Positions 25,703 to 37,430 of a stretch of 64,000 nt of DNA are shown here, piece after piece. Position numbers and translations under genes: made by a program. The notes beneath the pieces were generated by a model. It did not search any database, was not told where the DNA came from, and saw only the letters and a program-made list of their open reading frames with translations. Position 1 is the first letter of the stretch; each line of letters begins with the position of its first letter. Source of the stretch: Ophiodon elongatus (Eukaryota > Chordata > Actinopteri > Perciformes > Hexagrammidae); contig JACSYO010001675.1 of NCBI GenBank assembly GCA_016806645.1, forward strand, positions 620,001-684,000, in the 5' to 3' direction.

Positions 25703-27955
25703 TATTGAAACTGGAATGTTTATTATTATTCCTATTATTATTCTGCAATCTAACTGCCTTTTTGGGGGCTTTATCATATCTGAAAAGTTGCCAAAGTTGA
25801 CATGCATATCAGGACGGGTGGAAAATTTTATATTTTAGGGGTCTCGCATTTGGGTAGAAAGAAATGTCTCTGTAGCGCCCCCTAGAATTTTTGAAAGCCA
25901 ATGAAATTCGTCCCCAATCACCAATTGACTTGAAATTCGACTCACCTGTCCAGTTCCGTCTGCTCTACAAAAAATTGATATAGTAACATTAAGCCCCGCC
26001 TACTTAGATTTTCCACCATTTTGAATTTTGTGAAAAACACATTATTTCCAAATCCTCCTAAACGCTGGTTCTGATTCTTACAAAATGTTATGTGGTTCAT
26101 TATTGATTCAATGTCATCACAAGTTATCAAAAGCTTGTTGATATCTCATTGTGTTGCGAACAAAAAGGACCAATCAACTTCTAAGGGGCGTGTCTTGGTT
26201 TTCAATCCACGTAACATCCAAATCACTTAGCCTATCATCACCAAATTTGTAGCACATGTCCACATCGCTTCCTTTAACTTACTCTGTTATTTTCATTATA
26301 CTAAAACACTAGGGGGCGATGCAGTAAATTGCCCATGTTCTGCATTTCAAGCCATTTTTCATCATTTGAAGAATGAAAAGTTATCAAAATGACGAGTTGT
26401 CTTTGAACGGCCTTGACGTTGCGAGGCTCCAAGTATACGCCCATTTCTTGCGGTTCGCCAGAAAAGTGGATGTTGCTGTAACTCCAAGGTACATTATCCA
26501 ATTTGCCCAAAATTTCTTGTGCATGATGGTAGTTAAGGCCTGAGCGCATTCCAATGCAAAACGTTTCACAATATTAGAGTGCCACCTATTGGCAAAAGAA
26601 AATGACAAGTTTTATACTATGATCTATTCCTCCTAGCAAATTCACCAGATCCCTCTCAAATGTTGTCAGAAAAGCCTTAAGACTTTGCTAATTCTTCATT
26701 GTGAAGATTATAAGAATTCGTTTCAAGGGCGGAGATGTTGCGGCTCTGCGAACTTTGATCCTTCGCCGTGAACGAATAAACCGATTTCACTCAACTCCAC
26801 ATTATCAGATCCTTTCCAAATTTCCCATGTTTGATGAGACTCCAGGCTTGAAGACAAGTGCAGTCCAATTTTTAATCAAAGTCATAGCGCCACCTACTGG
26901 TAACAGGAAGTTAAAGCATCTATGCTTTGGCCTGTTTCTCTTAATACGTAAATCAGATCGATATCAAATTACTACCACACATATGTAAGAAGTTCATAAT
27001 GGCAGCCCACAAAGCTTTCGTGTAACGCCGTTGCCGTGGCGACCCATTCTTCGCCGTCAACAACGAAGGTACTTTTGAGGGCCTAAACACGCTTGAAACG
27101 TAACTAAACTTGGCACACACATTTAAAGTCATGAATATAGTTACCTGACATGATTGTAATGCTTCAGAGTGGAAAGGTTGCTCGATAGCGCCCCCTACAA
27201 AGTTTTGACAAAGCAGCCCTCGCAGTACGTTTGACATAGATATAAGAAATTTTGTAGGCACATGTATCACATGTAGACTTAAAAAAAAGTCTCATGGTAC
27301 CATGCTCTAAACCGTACCGGAAGACGGCCATTTTGATTTCTGTGGGATTTTTCCTTTAATTTTTGCCTATTACTAGGCTCTTTATTTGAACGAACTCCTC
27401 CTAGGTAAATCATCAGATAGACTTCAAATTTGGTCAGTACAATGTAAAAACCTTAGTGATTAAAAGTTATCAAAATATTGTTGTTTCGTCGAAGTCTGTT
27501 GCCGTAGCAACTCCTTCTTCGACATGAAAAACAAATATGTTTTTGAGGGGCTAAACATGCTCAAAACAGATTAAAACATAGCACACACATTTAATGACCT
27601 AAATGTAGTTATATGATATGTTTGGAATGCTTCAAAATTAAGAATCGGCTTGATAGCGCCCCCTACAAAATGTCAACAAAATTCCGACAAAGCAGCCCTC
27701 GCAATACGTTTGACAAAAATATACAACATTTGGTAGCCTTATGTAACACATGTAAACTTACAAATAAGTCTCTTGGGACCATGCTCCAAACCATATCAGA
27801 AGCCGGCCATTTTGAGTTTTACATGAATTGCTCATGTTGTCGCGTTGTCCGATGGTCGCAGACATTCTCGGCCGCATGAGCCGGCATCCCGCCAGCACCC
27901 CCGACGCGCGCAAAGGTGCGAGGATCCTGTACATCGCTGCTTGCAGCTTTAATTC
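25594..27955. repeat. Modular non-coding interspersed repeat with stem-loop start
   Basis: A 2.4-kb non-coding unit opening with two 72-bp-spaced GGGTCCGAGCACC stem-loops and ending with a CGCGCAAAGGTGCGAGG block followed by a CTGCTTGCAGCTTTAATT tail. Inside, motifs recur several times at roughly 450-bp spacing: AGCGCCCCCTA or AGCGCCACCTACTGG, ACTTCAAATTTGGTCAG, ATTAAAAGTTATCAAAAT and CGTTTGACA. A related copy occupies about 52430-55440 and its tail block recurs near 58550-58600. No ORF is shared between copies. It is a dispersed teleost repeat family whose class I cannot name. Confidence 0.75.
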
Positions 27956-28189
27956 ATTTTATATCACAGTATGAAAAAATTGACGACAATGTGCATGTTT
28001 GGTTTGTGAGTTTTCCTCTTTTTTTTCCCGGCTCTGCCCTGCTCAGTTTCACCTGTCCTGCACTCACCTCACCTCCTGCTCATCAGTTCTTACTTCCTTT
28101 GTTAGTCAGTCACTATTTATACCACCTCAGTTCCCTTGCTCTTTAACACCTTGTCTTTCTTTGCTTCATTGCTATGTGGAGTTTTGCTA

Positions 28190-28728
28190 CCTGTTACTCA
28201 AGCGCACTTGGGTTATGCAGCAGGGCAATGATCCGAAACATACCTCTGAATGGCTCAAAAAAAGCGAAAATGAAGGTTTTGGAGTGGCCCAGTCAAAGTC
28301 CGGACTTAAATCTGATTGAGATGCGGTGGCCTGACCTTTGACCTTAAACAAGCCGTTCATGCTCGAAAACCATCCAATGTGGCTGAATTAAAACAATTCT
28401 GCAAAGAAGAGTGGGCCAAGATTCCTCCACAGCAATGTGAAAGACTCATTGCCAGTTATCGCAAACGCTTGATTGCCGTTGTTGCCGTCAAGGGTGGCAC
28501 AACCAGTTATTAGGTTTAGGGGGCAATTTTAGGTTAGGGTAGGTTTTGATAGCATTTTTCCCTTCATAAATTAAATCATCATTTAAAAACTGCATTTTGT
28601 ATTTACTCGGGTTATCTTTGTTTAACATAAAAATTTGTTTGATCTGAATCATTTAAGTGTGACAAATATGCAAAAAAATAAGAAATCAGGAAGGGGGCAA
28701 ATACTTTTTCACAGCACTGTATATGTCC
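28190..28728 (+). mobile_element. 3' remnant of a Tc1-like DNA transposon
   Basis: The plus strand encodes, in two or three frames, the C-terminal part of a Tc1/mariner transposase. NDPKHTSEW lies near 28230. A segment resembling SPDLNLIEM near 28300 holds the glutamate of the DDE catalytic triad. KQAVHARKPSNVAELKQF through ERLIASYRKRLIAV follows in 28350-28480, then GGTTSY and a stop at 28512. Frameshifts separate these blocks, so it is dead. The end AAATACTTTTTCACAGCACT near 28695-28720 matches the terminal inverted repeat sequence usual in fish Tc1 elements. The 5' part and first inverted repeat are missing. Confidence 0.85.
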
Positions 28729-29985
28729 TGCAGGGAGGGGAGTGAGGAACCAATGATCCTTCCAGCTGTGTTCACTATGCACTGCAGGGCTTTTCTGTTA
28801 CAGTCACTGCAGCTTCCGCCCCACACAGTAATGCTTCCGCCCCACACAGTAATGCAGTTTGGTGCCTCGGTAAAATGTGCACATGATGGGTCGGGGGTTC
28901 TCGCTTTCTGGGCTTTCTTCGCCAGTGATTAGGTTGTGTTGCTTGTCCACGAGAGGTCCTCACTGATGTGCACCCCGAGGAATTTGGTGCTGCTCACTCT
29001 CTATATATCGGCACCATTGATGGTCAGTGGTGGGTGTTGAGTGTGGCCTCTCCGGAAGTCAACAATAAATCTTCTTGGTCTGATATTCAGAAGGAGGTTG
29101 TTGTCTCAGCACTACATGGTCAGAGGGCTGACCTCCTTCCTATAGTGGGTCTCATCATCCTTGGTGATGAGACTCACCAGAGATGTGTCATCCGCAAATT
29201 TCACCATGTGATTGGTGCTGTAGGTTGGTGTGCAGTCGTAAGTCAGCAAGGTGAAGAGCAGTGGACTGAGCACACAGCCTTGAGGGGCCCCTGTGCTCAG
29301 TGTGATGCTGATCGAGGTGTTATTACCGACACATACTGCTTGTGGCCTCTCACTGAGGAAGTCCAGCAGCCAGTTACACAGCGAGGTGTTGAGCCCCAGC
29401 TGATCTAGTTTGCAGATGAGTTGTTGTGGGATTATGGTGTTGAATTCTGAACTAAAGTCTATGAACAGCATTCTCACATATGAGTCTTTTTTTGTCCAGG
29501 TGGGTGAGGGCTGGGTGGAGAGCAAAGCAGATTGCATCCTCCGTGGACCGTTTGGCACGGTATGCAAACTGGAAGGGGTCCAGGGTGGGGGGAAGAACGG
29601 ATTTGATGTGTGACATGACTAACCGTTCAAAGCACTTCATGATTATGGGGGTCAGTGCCACCGGACGATAGTCATTAAAGCAGGACGGATTAGCCGCTAG
29701 CCTAGCTCGGATACCTCCGCGCTTGCCCCTCTTCTGCTTCCTCTCACACCGCTTGCGGCACCTCCTTTCCGGGGGAGGAATAGCAGTCGAGTTCGGTGTG
29801 GTCGCAGGCCGGCGGAGTAATCCGATTGTTCTTGCTTGTGCAGTGTTCAAAGTGTTGTGTAGCTTGGTCCTGCCGATGACTAACAGAACCTGGCGACTGT
29901 ACTTGTGTTCCAACATAGACAGACGAGATGAACACGAACACCTTCCGTACAAACACTTAGTAACAGAACAAGACGCCACACGGTC
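28729..29985 (-). mobile_element. Internally deleted LINE (CR1/Rex1-like) remnant
   Basis: Read on the minus strand, a basic 5' segment (KQKRGKRGGIRARL, about 29690-29740) runs directly into reverse transcriptase sequence (FNDYRPVALTPIIMKCFERL, about 29610-29680). Then come FSSEFNTI, GAPQGCVLSPLL (about 29260-29300), FADDTSLV with its catalytic Asp pair (29187-29198), and a damaged C-terminal region down to about 28730. Frameshifts and stops interrupt it. Comparison with the longer copy at 46800-49835 shows that the endonuclease domain and the 5' part of the reverse transcriptase are missing. It abuts the Tc1 remnant at 28728. Confidence 0.85.
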
Positions 29986-30044
29986 AGGACAGAGAGGGGT
30001 CGCCTACACGCATAGAATATGCTGCACAGTTTCTTTAAGCAAAT

Positions 30045-31345
30045 CATATTGTTTCTGTCAAAATTTTAAATGGGTTCTTTGCTCGGCTGCTGTCAGTTGT
30101 CATTTCAGCTCGAAACCAAATGTGAAGGGAGACCATTTCCCTCACCCTATTAACATCTAGTTGTTGGTAACTGAGATAATGTTGGTTTCCGACTTCGATC
30201 CGGTTCGGGAAGAGTCAGCGGCTCAACTAGAAGATCACGGTGGTATTACAGCACCAGGCCTCCCTCTCTCCAGCTCCGCCAGCTAGTAAGTCTAACAGTT
30301 ACCCGCGATCCAGTTGATCCTTCCCGGGTGGCCGCGCCGGAAGAATCGGGCTCATCCAGAGCTCCGCAGGTGAAGAGGAAGAACGGCGCGTCCTGTACTT
30401 TCTCCACCAGCAACTCGTGTTCCTCTAATGCAGACAACGCCGTCATCTCCACCCTGCAGTCACTGGGTAGCTCCATCTACACCATCGATGCTCGCTTCAA
30501 TCTTGGTAAACGCTGCAGCTTCTACTACATGTTACCGGCGGAGCCACCAGGGCTCCATGCGGTTCAGCCGTCATGCTAATCAGCTCCACATGATGGTTCA
30601 GGCTCCTCGCTGCTTCAATGTTGTCCCGCTCCTAGGCATTCAACAGATGAGGAACCATGGGTCCAGACACGTCTGGAGTCCATCAATATGGAAGTGTTCT
30701 TTCGAGTCGTGTATTGAGCGCAACCGTGATATTACAATCATATTTGTCCGGAAATAAACATAACTAAGCAGCAGTTAATTTAGTTTTTCCTTGCCGTGAA
30801 GATGAGGCTGCGAGGCGTGCGCACAGCGGATAATAACGTAATTGCGTCTGGCGCATGATGCGGGTAAACTTGGTCGTGCACCTCTGATGTTCAACTTGGC
30901 GCGGGCGGTGCACCTCATCAAGGACATCAAATAGTTCCCTGATAAAACACTTAACATGTCTGGGGATTATAGGAAATGGGCCAACTCATCTTGAGATGCT
31001 TCAGAAACAGAAGGTAGTAATGGCTTGGAAAAAGTAATAAGTAATCCATGGTATAAGTTTACAGATAATTACAATCCCTCCTATTTATTGTGGAGGTTGG
31101 TTATGGTTGGCAGTTATACCTACAGCGATGGGTATATCTATAAGCTAACTCGTTTCCTTTTTATTTATTTTTCTTAGTGTATATTGTGTGTAGGCCTCTG
31201 GGGTTTCAGAGAATACGGCGCATGGAGCATTGGTTTCAATTGAAATGCAACGAGGTCCAGTGAGAGGAATCATATTATTTCTGTCAAACTTTTAAATGGA
31301 TTCTTTGCTCGGCTGCTGTCAGTTGTCATTTCAGCTCGAAACCAG
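30045..31345. repeat. 1.2-kb segment bounded by ~70-bp direct repeats
   Basis: The sequence ATTCTTTGCTCGGCTGCTGT with its flanks occurs at about 30047-30117 and again at about 31271-31344 in the same orientation with few differences. The interval is GC-richer than its surroundings and has plus-strand ORFs (to 30579) with no domain I recognise. After the second repeat, an ORF (31296-31568) and an AATAAA near 31567 follow. It could be an unidentified retroelement with short terminal repeats, or a local duplication. Confidence 0.5.
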
Positions 31346-31649
31346 TTGCGACCCTCCTCCACCCCAGGCACCTCCAGTCAGCATCAGTCATGCTCGTCAT
31401 TCATCATCGGATTTCAGCAACTCCCTTCTTCACCACCACCACCAGTGTCTGGACTCTAAGGGGATTCTGCCTCATCAGAACTCGGCATCACGGCACTTTG
31501 ATCATCCTATTCAGGATAGAGTCCAATCGCCAAAGACTTTGCACTATTCATATGTTATGCATATGTAATAAATTATTGTTCAATTGTAAACAAGTCTCTC
31601 CTGATTGAAATACTGTTTTGACAGAGCCACACCTTGCGAGTGCCCTTTG

Positions 31650-33790
31650 TAATGAATGAACACCTGCTATGTCTTCCTCATGTTTATCGTGCATACAAAA
31701 TACTGACTAAGTTCACTCTGGGCAAAGTTATTGAGACAATTCTTCTGCCTCATGAGGAGGAGGGAAGAACCCCTCAAGGGAAATGATTGTTGATCAAAAG
31801 GACTTTGTTAAACATTTAGGTGTAAATGAGGGATTTAGGTATAATCCCGTAGAATGCTTCTGTTCTTCATACTAGAAAGTCAGGACGGCTAGATCGCAAC
31901 AATGTGCAGGGGTCACTCACTCACTTAGTTTATGCAAGGGCTGGAAGGGGTACCATCTTGAGATATAGCATCTTGAGAGAGATTTGAGCTATCAGCTCAA
32001 AAAGCTGACTCCCAAGAGCGCACAGCATCAGCGGTAAATTCCACTGTGGTGCTAAAGAACACACGACAGGCTTCTGTCATCTGATTCCCTTCAAAAAGTG
32101 CTTTAGCAAAAGGATGCTCAAAAATGTCAAAGATCTCTCTCCATAGCGTTTGTGGCGGGATGAAATGGCTGCTGCATATACTTTAACTGTTAATGAGGCC
32201 AAATTGTTACTATGAGAGCCATTGGACATTTTGTGGTATCTGAGCCTCTCTCCACACACCAGTGCTGAAAAGCGGACCATCTTCCACCGTAACGCACTGT
32301 AGTTGAGGGGAATCTAGCGTTCTGGATGATGTGCATCAGTGTGGGGGGGAGCTTTAACCTTTGCAAGCAGTTCGGTAGGCAACGGTTTCCCCGTCAGCAG
32401 TTGCACCATGCTCATGAACCATAAGGAGCATGTGCGTTCTAGTGCCACCAGAATATCTGTTAGATTCTCTTTTATGTATGCTAAAAGGTCCTCACCTTTT
32501 AGCGCACATTTATCAGAGTAACTGGGGGAGAGCTCTGGGCCATGAACGGTGAGAGAATACTTCCACTCCTCATGGAGGGTGGTCTTATGTGTTCATGGAG
32601 AACTGCAGTGCGCATTATGCATTCTCTTTTGAGGTGAACAGATCAACCTTTGCTTTCCCAAACCGGTCCAACAATATCTGAAAGAGTGTGGCAATCAGTT
32701 TCCATTTGTTGTGGGAGAGTGAATAATTTCCTTTGCTTCAAGGCCAGACTCCCCTGTTTTTTACCAAGCCACGCCACGCTACGTCTGTTTCACCTGCTCT
32801 CCACTGTCATTGGATCCCCTGACCTGCCTTGCCCTATCATTCACCTTGGTCTCAATGATGATCTGATTAATCTGTGAAGAACAAGGCATACAAGTATAAA
32901 ACATTTCATGATAATTTCAGACGTGGGCGACTGTGGCTTAGTGGTGAGCAGGGTCGTCCTTCAATCAGAGGATCGGCGGTTCGATCCCTGTCTCCACTAG
33001 CCCATGTCGATGTGTCCTTGGGCAAGACACTTAACCCCAAATTGCTCCTGTAACTGTACCTACGGTGTGTGAATGTTAGCTACTGCTGATGTACAGGTGG
33101 CACCTTAGTTCCTCCCATCGGTGTGTGAATGATGTCATGTAGTGTTAAAAGCGCTTTGAGTGGTCGGAAGACTAGAAAAGCGCTATACAAGTACAGGTCC
33201 ATCCATTTACCAATTAATACTGCCTTCCTGTATTTGTTCTGCATTTGGGTTCCCAGTCGAACTGTAGCAGGTACAGGTTGTTCTGCCGGCACCCCAATGC
33301 CTCTCAGATCTGCCGCTGTTTTATGACGCCCCACAGGTCAAGGAAAAGTGCTTTGGCAGCTGGGGAATGATACGGAAAAGCACAAAGCCACTGCTGGGGG
33401 TCTCTTGGCCCCTGTGGGGACGAAGAAAGCTGCAAAGGCAGGGCTTCATAGTCCTTATTGTCAGCCTCCTGTGCACCCAATAGGGAGGAGGGAGAGCCAG
33501 GATAAAATCAGCTACGGAAGGAGCTGAGCCAGCACTAGTCCTCATCTGGGATGTCTGGGAAGTCACAGGTGGATATCACCAGCTCATCCGTCGGTATGGT
33601 ATCCTTACGGTCTGCCCAGCCGCCGCCCCCACCACCTTCAAAACGAAGTGTGGTGAAGGCCCCTGCTCGTCTCCACCGCTACTCTGTAGGCAAGTCAGCA
33701 CAGAATTGGCCTGTGATCTGCGAAGTAAGCGTCAGGCAGCTTTTGCAGCTGGGATGAAGGTCCGACGGGAGGATGTCACAGACAGACACT
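31650..33790 (-). pseudogene. Decayed retroelement-like coding remnants, unidentified
   Basis: Minus-strand stretches read as protein-like with intervening stops. 33320-33770 gives SCKSCLTLTSQITGQFC, EGGGGGGWADRKDTIPTDE and further segments resembling a retroelement gag. 32040-32280 gives FDIFEHPFAKALFEGNQMTE in one frame, and SLTVKVYAAAISSRHKRYG, resembling a DIRS recombinase, in another. The tRNA-derived SINE at 32925-33212 is inserted between these parts. I cannot identify the element with confidence; DIRS-like is the best guess. Confidence 0.35.
32925..33212 (+). mobile_element. tRNA-derived SINE, complete
   Basis: The head GGGCGACTGTGGCTTAGTGG carries a tRNA-like A box, and GGTTCGATCCC at 32978-32988 is a B box for RNA polymerase III. 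The body contains TTGGGCAAGACACTTAACCC. The tail GCGCTTTGAGTGGTCGGAAG leads to AGCGCTATACAAGTACAGG and ends CCATTTACCA at 33212. Minus-strand relatives lie at 50801-51056, and one split by the retrovirus lies at 37145-37222 plus 44148-44266. It is a SINE, not a functional tRNA gene: the acceptor stem and anticodon arm do not form. Confidence 0.9.
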
Positions 33791-33799
33791 GCTAGACCT

Positions 33800-35812
33800 C
33801 TTCATTTTCTTTACTTCTTCACTCGTTGACTGCTTGACGCTGAAGAAATGAGAGCAGAACTATGGTGGCACGGGTGTTGTATGTCGCAAGCCGTGTGACA
33901 TATACCGTTCCATTGTGCAATAATTCTTTTTTTCATAAGGTCATCTGGTTATTTGTGAGAAGCTCAATCTGTTGACCTCCTGAAAATATATCTGCATTTG
34001 GATTGAACCACACACGGTGGTTGTGAAATAAAAGCACAAGTAGAATTTCAAATTTAATAGTGATAGGCTTGCTGAGGCATTATTATGCTGCAAAGTGGAA
34101 CATTTGATATGAGCTTCCTTCCCTTTATATAGAAATGTCAAGACTAACGCGTGAACTTTGAACATTTAGAGCCCTCACATTCTTGTCTGAGCTTGATGGA
34201 AGATTGAGACCCAAATTATTAGATTTTTTTGCATAAATTTGTATTAAATGTAATAGCACATTTACATAGTGTAGGATACTATAGTTGCGATATTTGCATT
34301 TTTTTTCCCCCTATATTTCATTTAGCGGCCCAGTTTATCGTTCTTTGTATATCTGTCAAAGACAGTTCATATTGATCCTGTTTTAGTTGAGTTAGAGTTG
34401 CTTATAGAAAATTAGATGATGCATTATTTCAATTGAGCAATTTTGTTTGTGTGCATTTGTGTGTCCGGTGCCTCCTCCAGTTTCCTGCAATCTCATTGGA
34501 AACTGCTCTTTTCTCATTAGAGATTTATCTCCAAAGTGTTCCAGCTACAACTACTACAATAAAATGAAACTTGTGGAAACTGTTGTAGCTCTGGAACAGT
34601 TCACGATGAGGGGATGACATGTATCTGAAGCTTGAATAAGAGGATATGACATGGGCGTTAGGTCCACTTGAGTGTTTTTGGCTGGGACAGGCAAATAATG
34701 GCAAACGATTGCAGCGTCTTTACCACTGACACTGGGAGGGATTCTTTTTTCGTCAGTATGATGGAAATATGACCAAACCATCCACATAGGATTTGATAGC
34801 AAAGTCCCAGTGAGCAGCTTATCGGTCTCCCTCCGGCTTCCAAACATCCACACATAGCACTGAGCCCCATAACGGTTTTATATGACTTCAAGATGTGTCT
34901 GATAGTGGTAATTGTTTTGTCCTGTTGTGTGTAGGGTGTTGCAGTGCACCCCCCCATCCCTATCTGTGGTCTATATGCTCAAGTGGAATGTTGCTCACAC
35001 TCTTCCCTGCAGTTCTTTTTTCCTATCTATATTTACATCCTCATTTTGTATGTTCTCTCCTATTTTTCTTTCTTCCTCCCTTTCAGTCTGCAAAAACAAA
35101 TTAGCTACAGACCCAATTTATATCCATTTTCTTCTCTAACAGTCTAACATCACTTCCCAATTGTTGTTGCACAATGCCTTATGTTCCATGAACAAGGCCC
35201 CATGGAAATTGTATTATCCTGAATCCCATTTCAAGCCGACAAGGAAGGTTGGGTCCTCTAGAGTAGTTAAAGGAAAACTTCACCCACAAAATGTATTTAT
35301 TGCAGTTCTTGCTGGAGACCAACAGAGGTCCACAGAGTTCAGAGATTACCTAATAATTCCTCAAACAGTTGCAAATCTGAGTGGAATAGCTAAGAAAAAG
35401 AAGAATGGAGGCCTGTGAAGGAACATAGGCCTGTATGGACAGGTTTTTTTAGGTGTTTTCCTCCCTCAGTCTTATACTGCACCGACAGATTGACTTACAT
35501 CACGTGCCAACTTATTTAAAGCACTGTTTAAAAGCTTAGAAGCACTATTTACATACAAAGTGAGAACATAAGCAGTTGAACAGAGAATGTAATTGCTCTT
35601 CTGTTTGAAGCAGATGCAACCCATTGACCTTCTCAACTGTTTCATGACTTGATCCCATTGTCTCATCATATATCTTATTGACACTAATTGTTATATTTCT
35701 AGCAGTAGTTCATTGTTAACTAATAGTATCAGATTTGCTAACAATCAGGAAAGCCAACATGTTGTACAGTCAAGATGTAAAATATAGATGATTGATTGAT
35801 TAGTTTTTGTAC
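33800..35812 (-). other. nrxn3: nrxn3 intron adjoining the LNS6 exon
   Basis: Unique-looking intronic sequence with no gene, RNA or recognisable mobile element. Confidence 0.55.
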
Positions 35813-35984
35813 CTGTTGGGAAGTGCTCATTGATCGACCAGTTATCCACCTGCAGTGTAGCATTGCCACCATTCCTTGTGAAGCGAACAACATGATACTT
35901 CCCATCATTTACTGGGGTACTGCTCTCCTGCACACTGATATCCACTGTGCCAATGTTGAATGTCACTCCAATTTTGCCTTGTTG
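35813..35984 (-). CDS. nrxn3: Neurexin-3 exon: LNS6 core up to SS4
   Basis: This 172-nt exon has acceptor CATTTTAG (before 35984) and donor ACAG|GTACAA (after 35813). Phase 0 reading gives 57 codons: QQGKIGVTFNIGTVDISVQE, TPVNDGKYHVVRFTRNGGNA and TLQVDNWSINEHFPT, then G split across the junction. This is the central beta-sheet of LNS6, including the highly conserved DGKYHVVRFTRNGGNATLQVDNW strand pair common to all neurexins. It ends exactly at the SS4 position. The next exon is either the SS4 cassette or GRQLTIFN, both in phase 1. Confidence 0.96.
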
Positions 35985-36028
35985 CTAAAATGAGAAAACA
36001 CAATTAGTCATCTTTATCACTCAAGCTT

Positions 36029-36247
36029 GGGCTGAACAGTGGTGTGGTGGATAGCACTGTCGCCTCACAGCAGGAGGTCCTGGGGTTTGATTCCCAGATT
36101 GGATGGTGTTTGCATGATCTCCCCGTGTCAGCATAGGTTGTCTCTGAGTTCTCCAGCTTAGGTTCATTGATTACTCTAAATTGTCCACAGGTGTGAATGG
36201 TTGTCTGTCTCTGTGTCAGCCCTGTGACCTGAAGGGGGGCTCCAGGT
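36029..36247 (+). mobile_element. tRNA-like SINE (second family) in a 0.7-kb nrxn3 intron
   Basis: GTGGATAGCACTGTCGCCTC, CAGCAGGAGGTCCTGGGGTT, TTTGCATGATCTCCCCGTGT and GTGTGAATGGTTGTCTGTCT are diagnostic blocks of a very common fish SINE-like repeat; GGTTTGATTCCC is a B-box-like motif. A second copy in the same orientation lies at 58998-59245. The rest of the intron (35985-36693) holds nothing else I recognise. Confidence 0.8.
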
Positions 36248-36693
36248 CACAAGAAATGCAATTAACAAAAAGCAGGATGTTCATAACTTACATTATGAAG
36301 AGCTGTTTCGTGAGTCCCTGAAACAAATTTAATTTATTTCTAATTATTATTAGTAAACTAAACTACTGTAACTTTCCCTTCAGGTAGGGATAGTTATATT
36401 TAGGATTGCATTACTACTAGGAGCTGTAATACAGTTATTTTTCATGAAATAAATTATTTATTGTAAAAACATATATATAATTCAAGTAAATTCAGAACAT
36501 TTTGTTCTTCCTTAACTACTTCTCTCTGCTGCATTTCTGAATATGTGGCAGTGAAACTCCATCCGTTCAGTCCATTTAGTCACCCTTTTCACTTTAGCAT
36601 CGCGTCAACTGACGCCCGCACCACACAATAATAAACAAAGGAAAGCGGAGACACTATCAAACATAAAATGAGACAAGTAGTGTGAGAACTTAC

Positions 36694-36875
36694 AATGTGA
36701 AGCATTAGATAGTCCCCCAGACCAGGCGCACTTTCAATCCTGACCAGGATGCCATCTTTCAGTGAGGTGCTGAAGCCGACAGTCAGCCTGTCCGTCCTGG
36801 TACTCGGTCTCTCATTAGCTGGCCACTTGAATGAAATGAGGCCTCCTCCTTTGCCAAAGATGTACGTAGTCCCAG
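36694..36875 (-). CDS. nrxn3: Neurexin-3 exon: start of LNS6 domain
   Basis: This 182-nt exon has acceptor CTGTTCAG (before 36875) and donor ATT|GTAAGT (after 36694). With the phase-1 C from the EGF exon it reads 61 codons: PGTTYIFGKGGGLISFKW, PANERPSTRTDRLTVGFST and SLKDGILVRIESAPGLGDYL, ending MLHI. This is the first strand set of the sixth LNS domain, the part shared by alpha- and beta-neurexins. It is the exon to which a beta-specific first exon would also splice. The intron to the EGF exon is 22.5 kb and filled with transposons. Confidence 0.96.
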
Positions 36876-36916
36876 CTGAACAGAGTAGGAGGAGTAAAAT
36901 GAATAAGCAGCTCAAC

Positions 36917-36975
36917 TTTTTTTCAATTCAATTCAATTTATTTTGTATAGCCCAAAATGACAAATTATTACAAAA
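36917..36975 (-). repeat. 3' tail of an L2-type LINE
   Basis: TTTTGTATAGCCCAAAATG preceded by a short AATTC tandem is the reverse complement of the TTTTGGGCTATACAAAAATA tail plus GAATT repeats seen at 52960-53005. Only the extreme 3' end is present, directly 5' of the LNS6 exon acceptor. Confidence 0.7.
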
Positions 36976-37144
36976 TTAAGTCATGTAGTGGTAAGGTACT
37001 GTAACAAGTACAGAAAATAAATTAAAACAAGAATAGCAGATATCATAACACCAAAGAGATATGGAATATTATTATAATAATAAAGATAATAGTTAAACTT
37101 TCAGTATCCAACCATCCTGAAGCATTTTGGACCTGGAGGTCAAA

Positions 37145-37222
37145 TGGTAAATGGATTTGGATTTGCATTTGGTCAGACCACTAACGGCGCTGTATACTAC
37201 ATGTCAACTTTGACCCCTTCAT
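37145..37222 (-). mobile_element. SINE fragment, left half of a copy split by the retrovirus
   Basis: TGGTAAATGGATTTGG, GGTCAGACCACTAACGGCGC and TACTACATGTCA match the minus-strand 3' part of the tRNA-derived SINE at 32925-33212. The other half is at 44148-44266, with the retroviral element between them. Confidence 0.7.
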
Positions 37223-37228
37223 ATAGGG

Positions 37229-37394
37229 TATGTTCATGTATGTAACTTATAATACTATGTCAGTGATTAACAGATACATAAAACTATGAATATCGCGCTC
37301 TTAATAACCCTAATATATGGGTTAATGCGGCTTCATAGTTATCCTAAGCGTGAGACATTTATTAAGCATAAACATAAAATATTTTCCTTCAACA
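37229..37394 (-). repeat. Inverted LTR fragment joined head-on to the polypurine tract segment
   Basis: Read on the minus strand from 37394 the sequence starts TGTTGAAGGAAAAT and follows the 43353 LTR for about 165 nt, through ATTAGGGTTATTAAGAGC to GTATTATAAGTTACATACAT. It matches the U3 variant of the right LTR, not the adjacent left one. The junction CCTTCAACA|TTTTTTCTGAG joins an LTR terminus to internal sequence 36 nt before the next LTR. Confidence 0.85.
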
Positions 37395-37430
37395 TTTTTT
37401 CTGAGTGACTTCAGTCACTTAAGGGAGGAA

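Noticed and set aside
27840..27955. Possible Helitron end near the tail of the modular repeat
   Set aside because: There is a short hairpin-like CGCGCAAAGGTGCG, but no CTRR end or A-T target junction could be shown, and no Rep/helicase sequence is present.
32925..32995. Possible tRNA gene
   Set aside because: It has A and B boxes but cannot form acceptor and anticodon stems, and the body continues into a SINE with other copies in the window.
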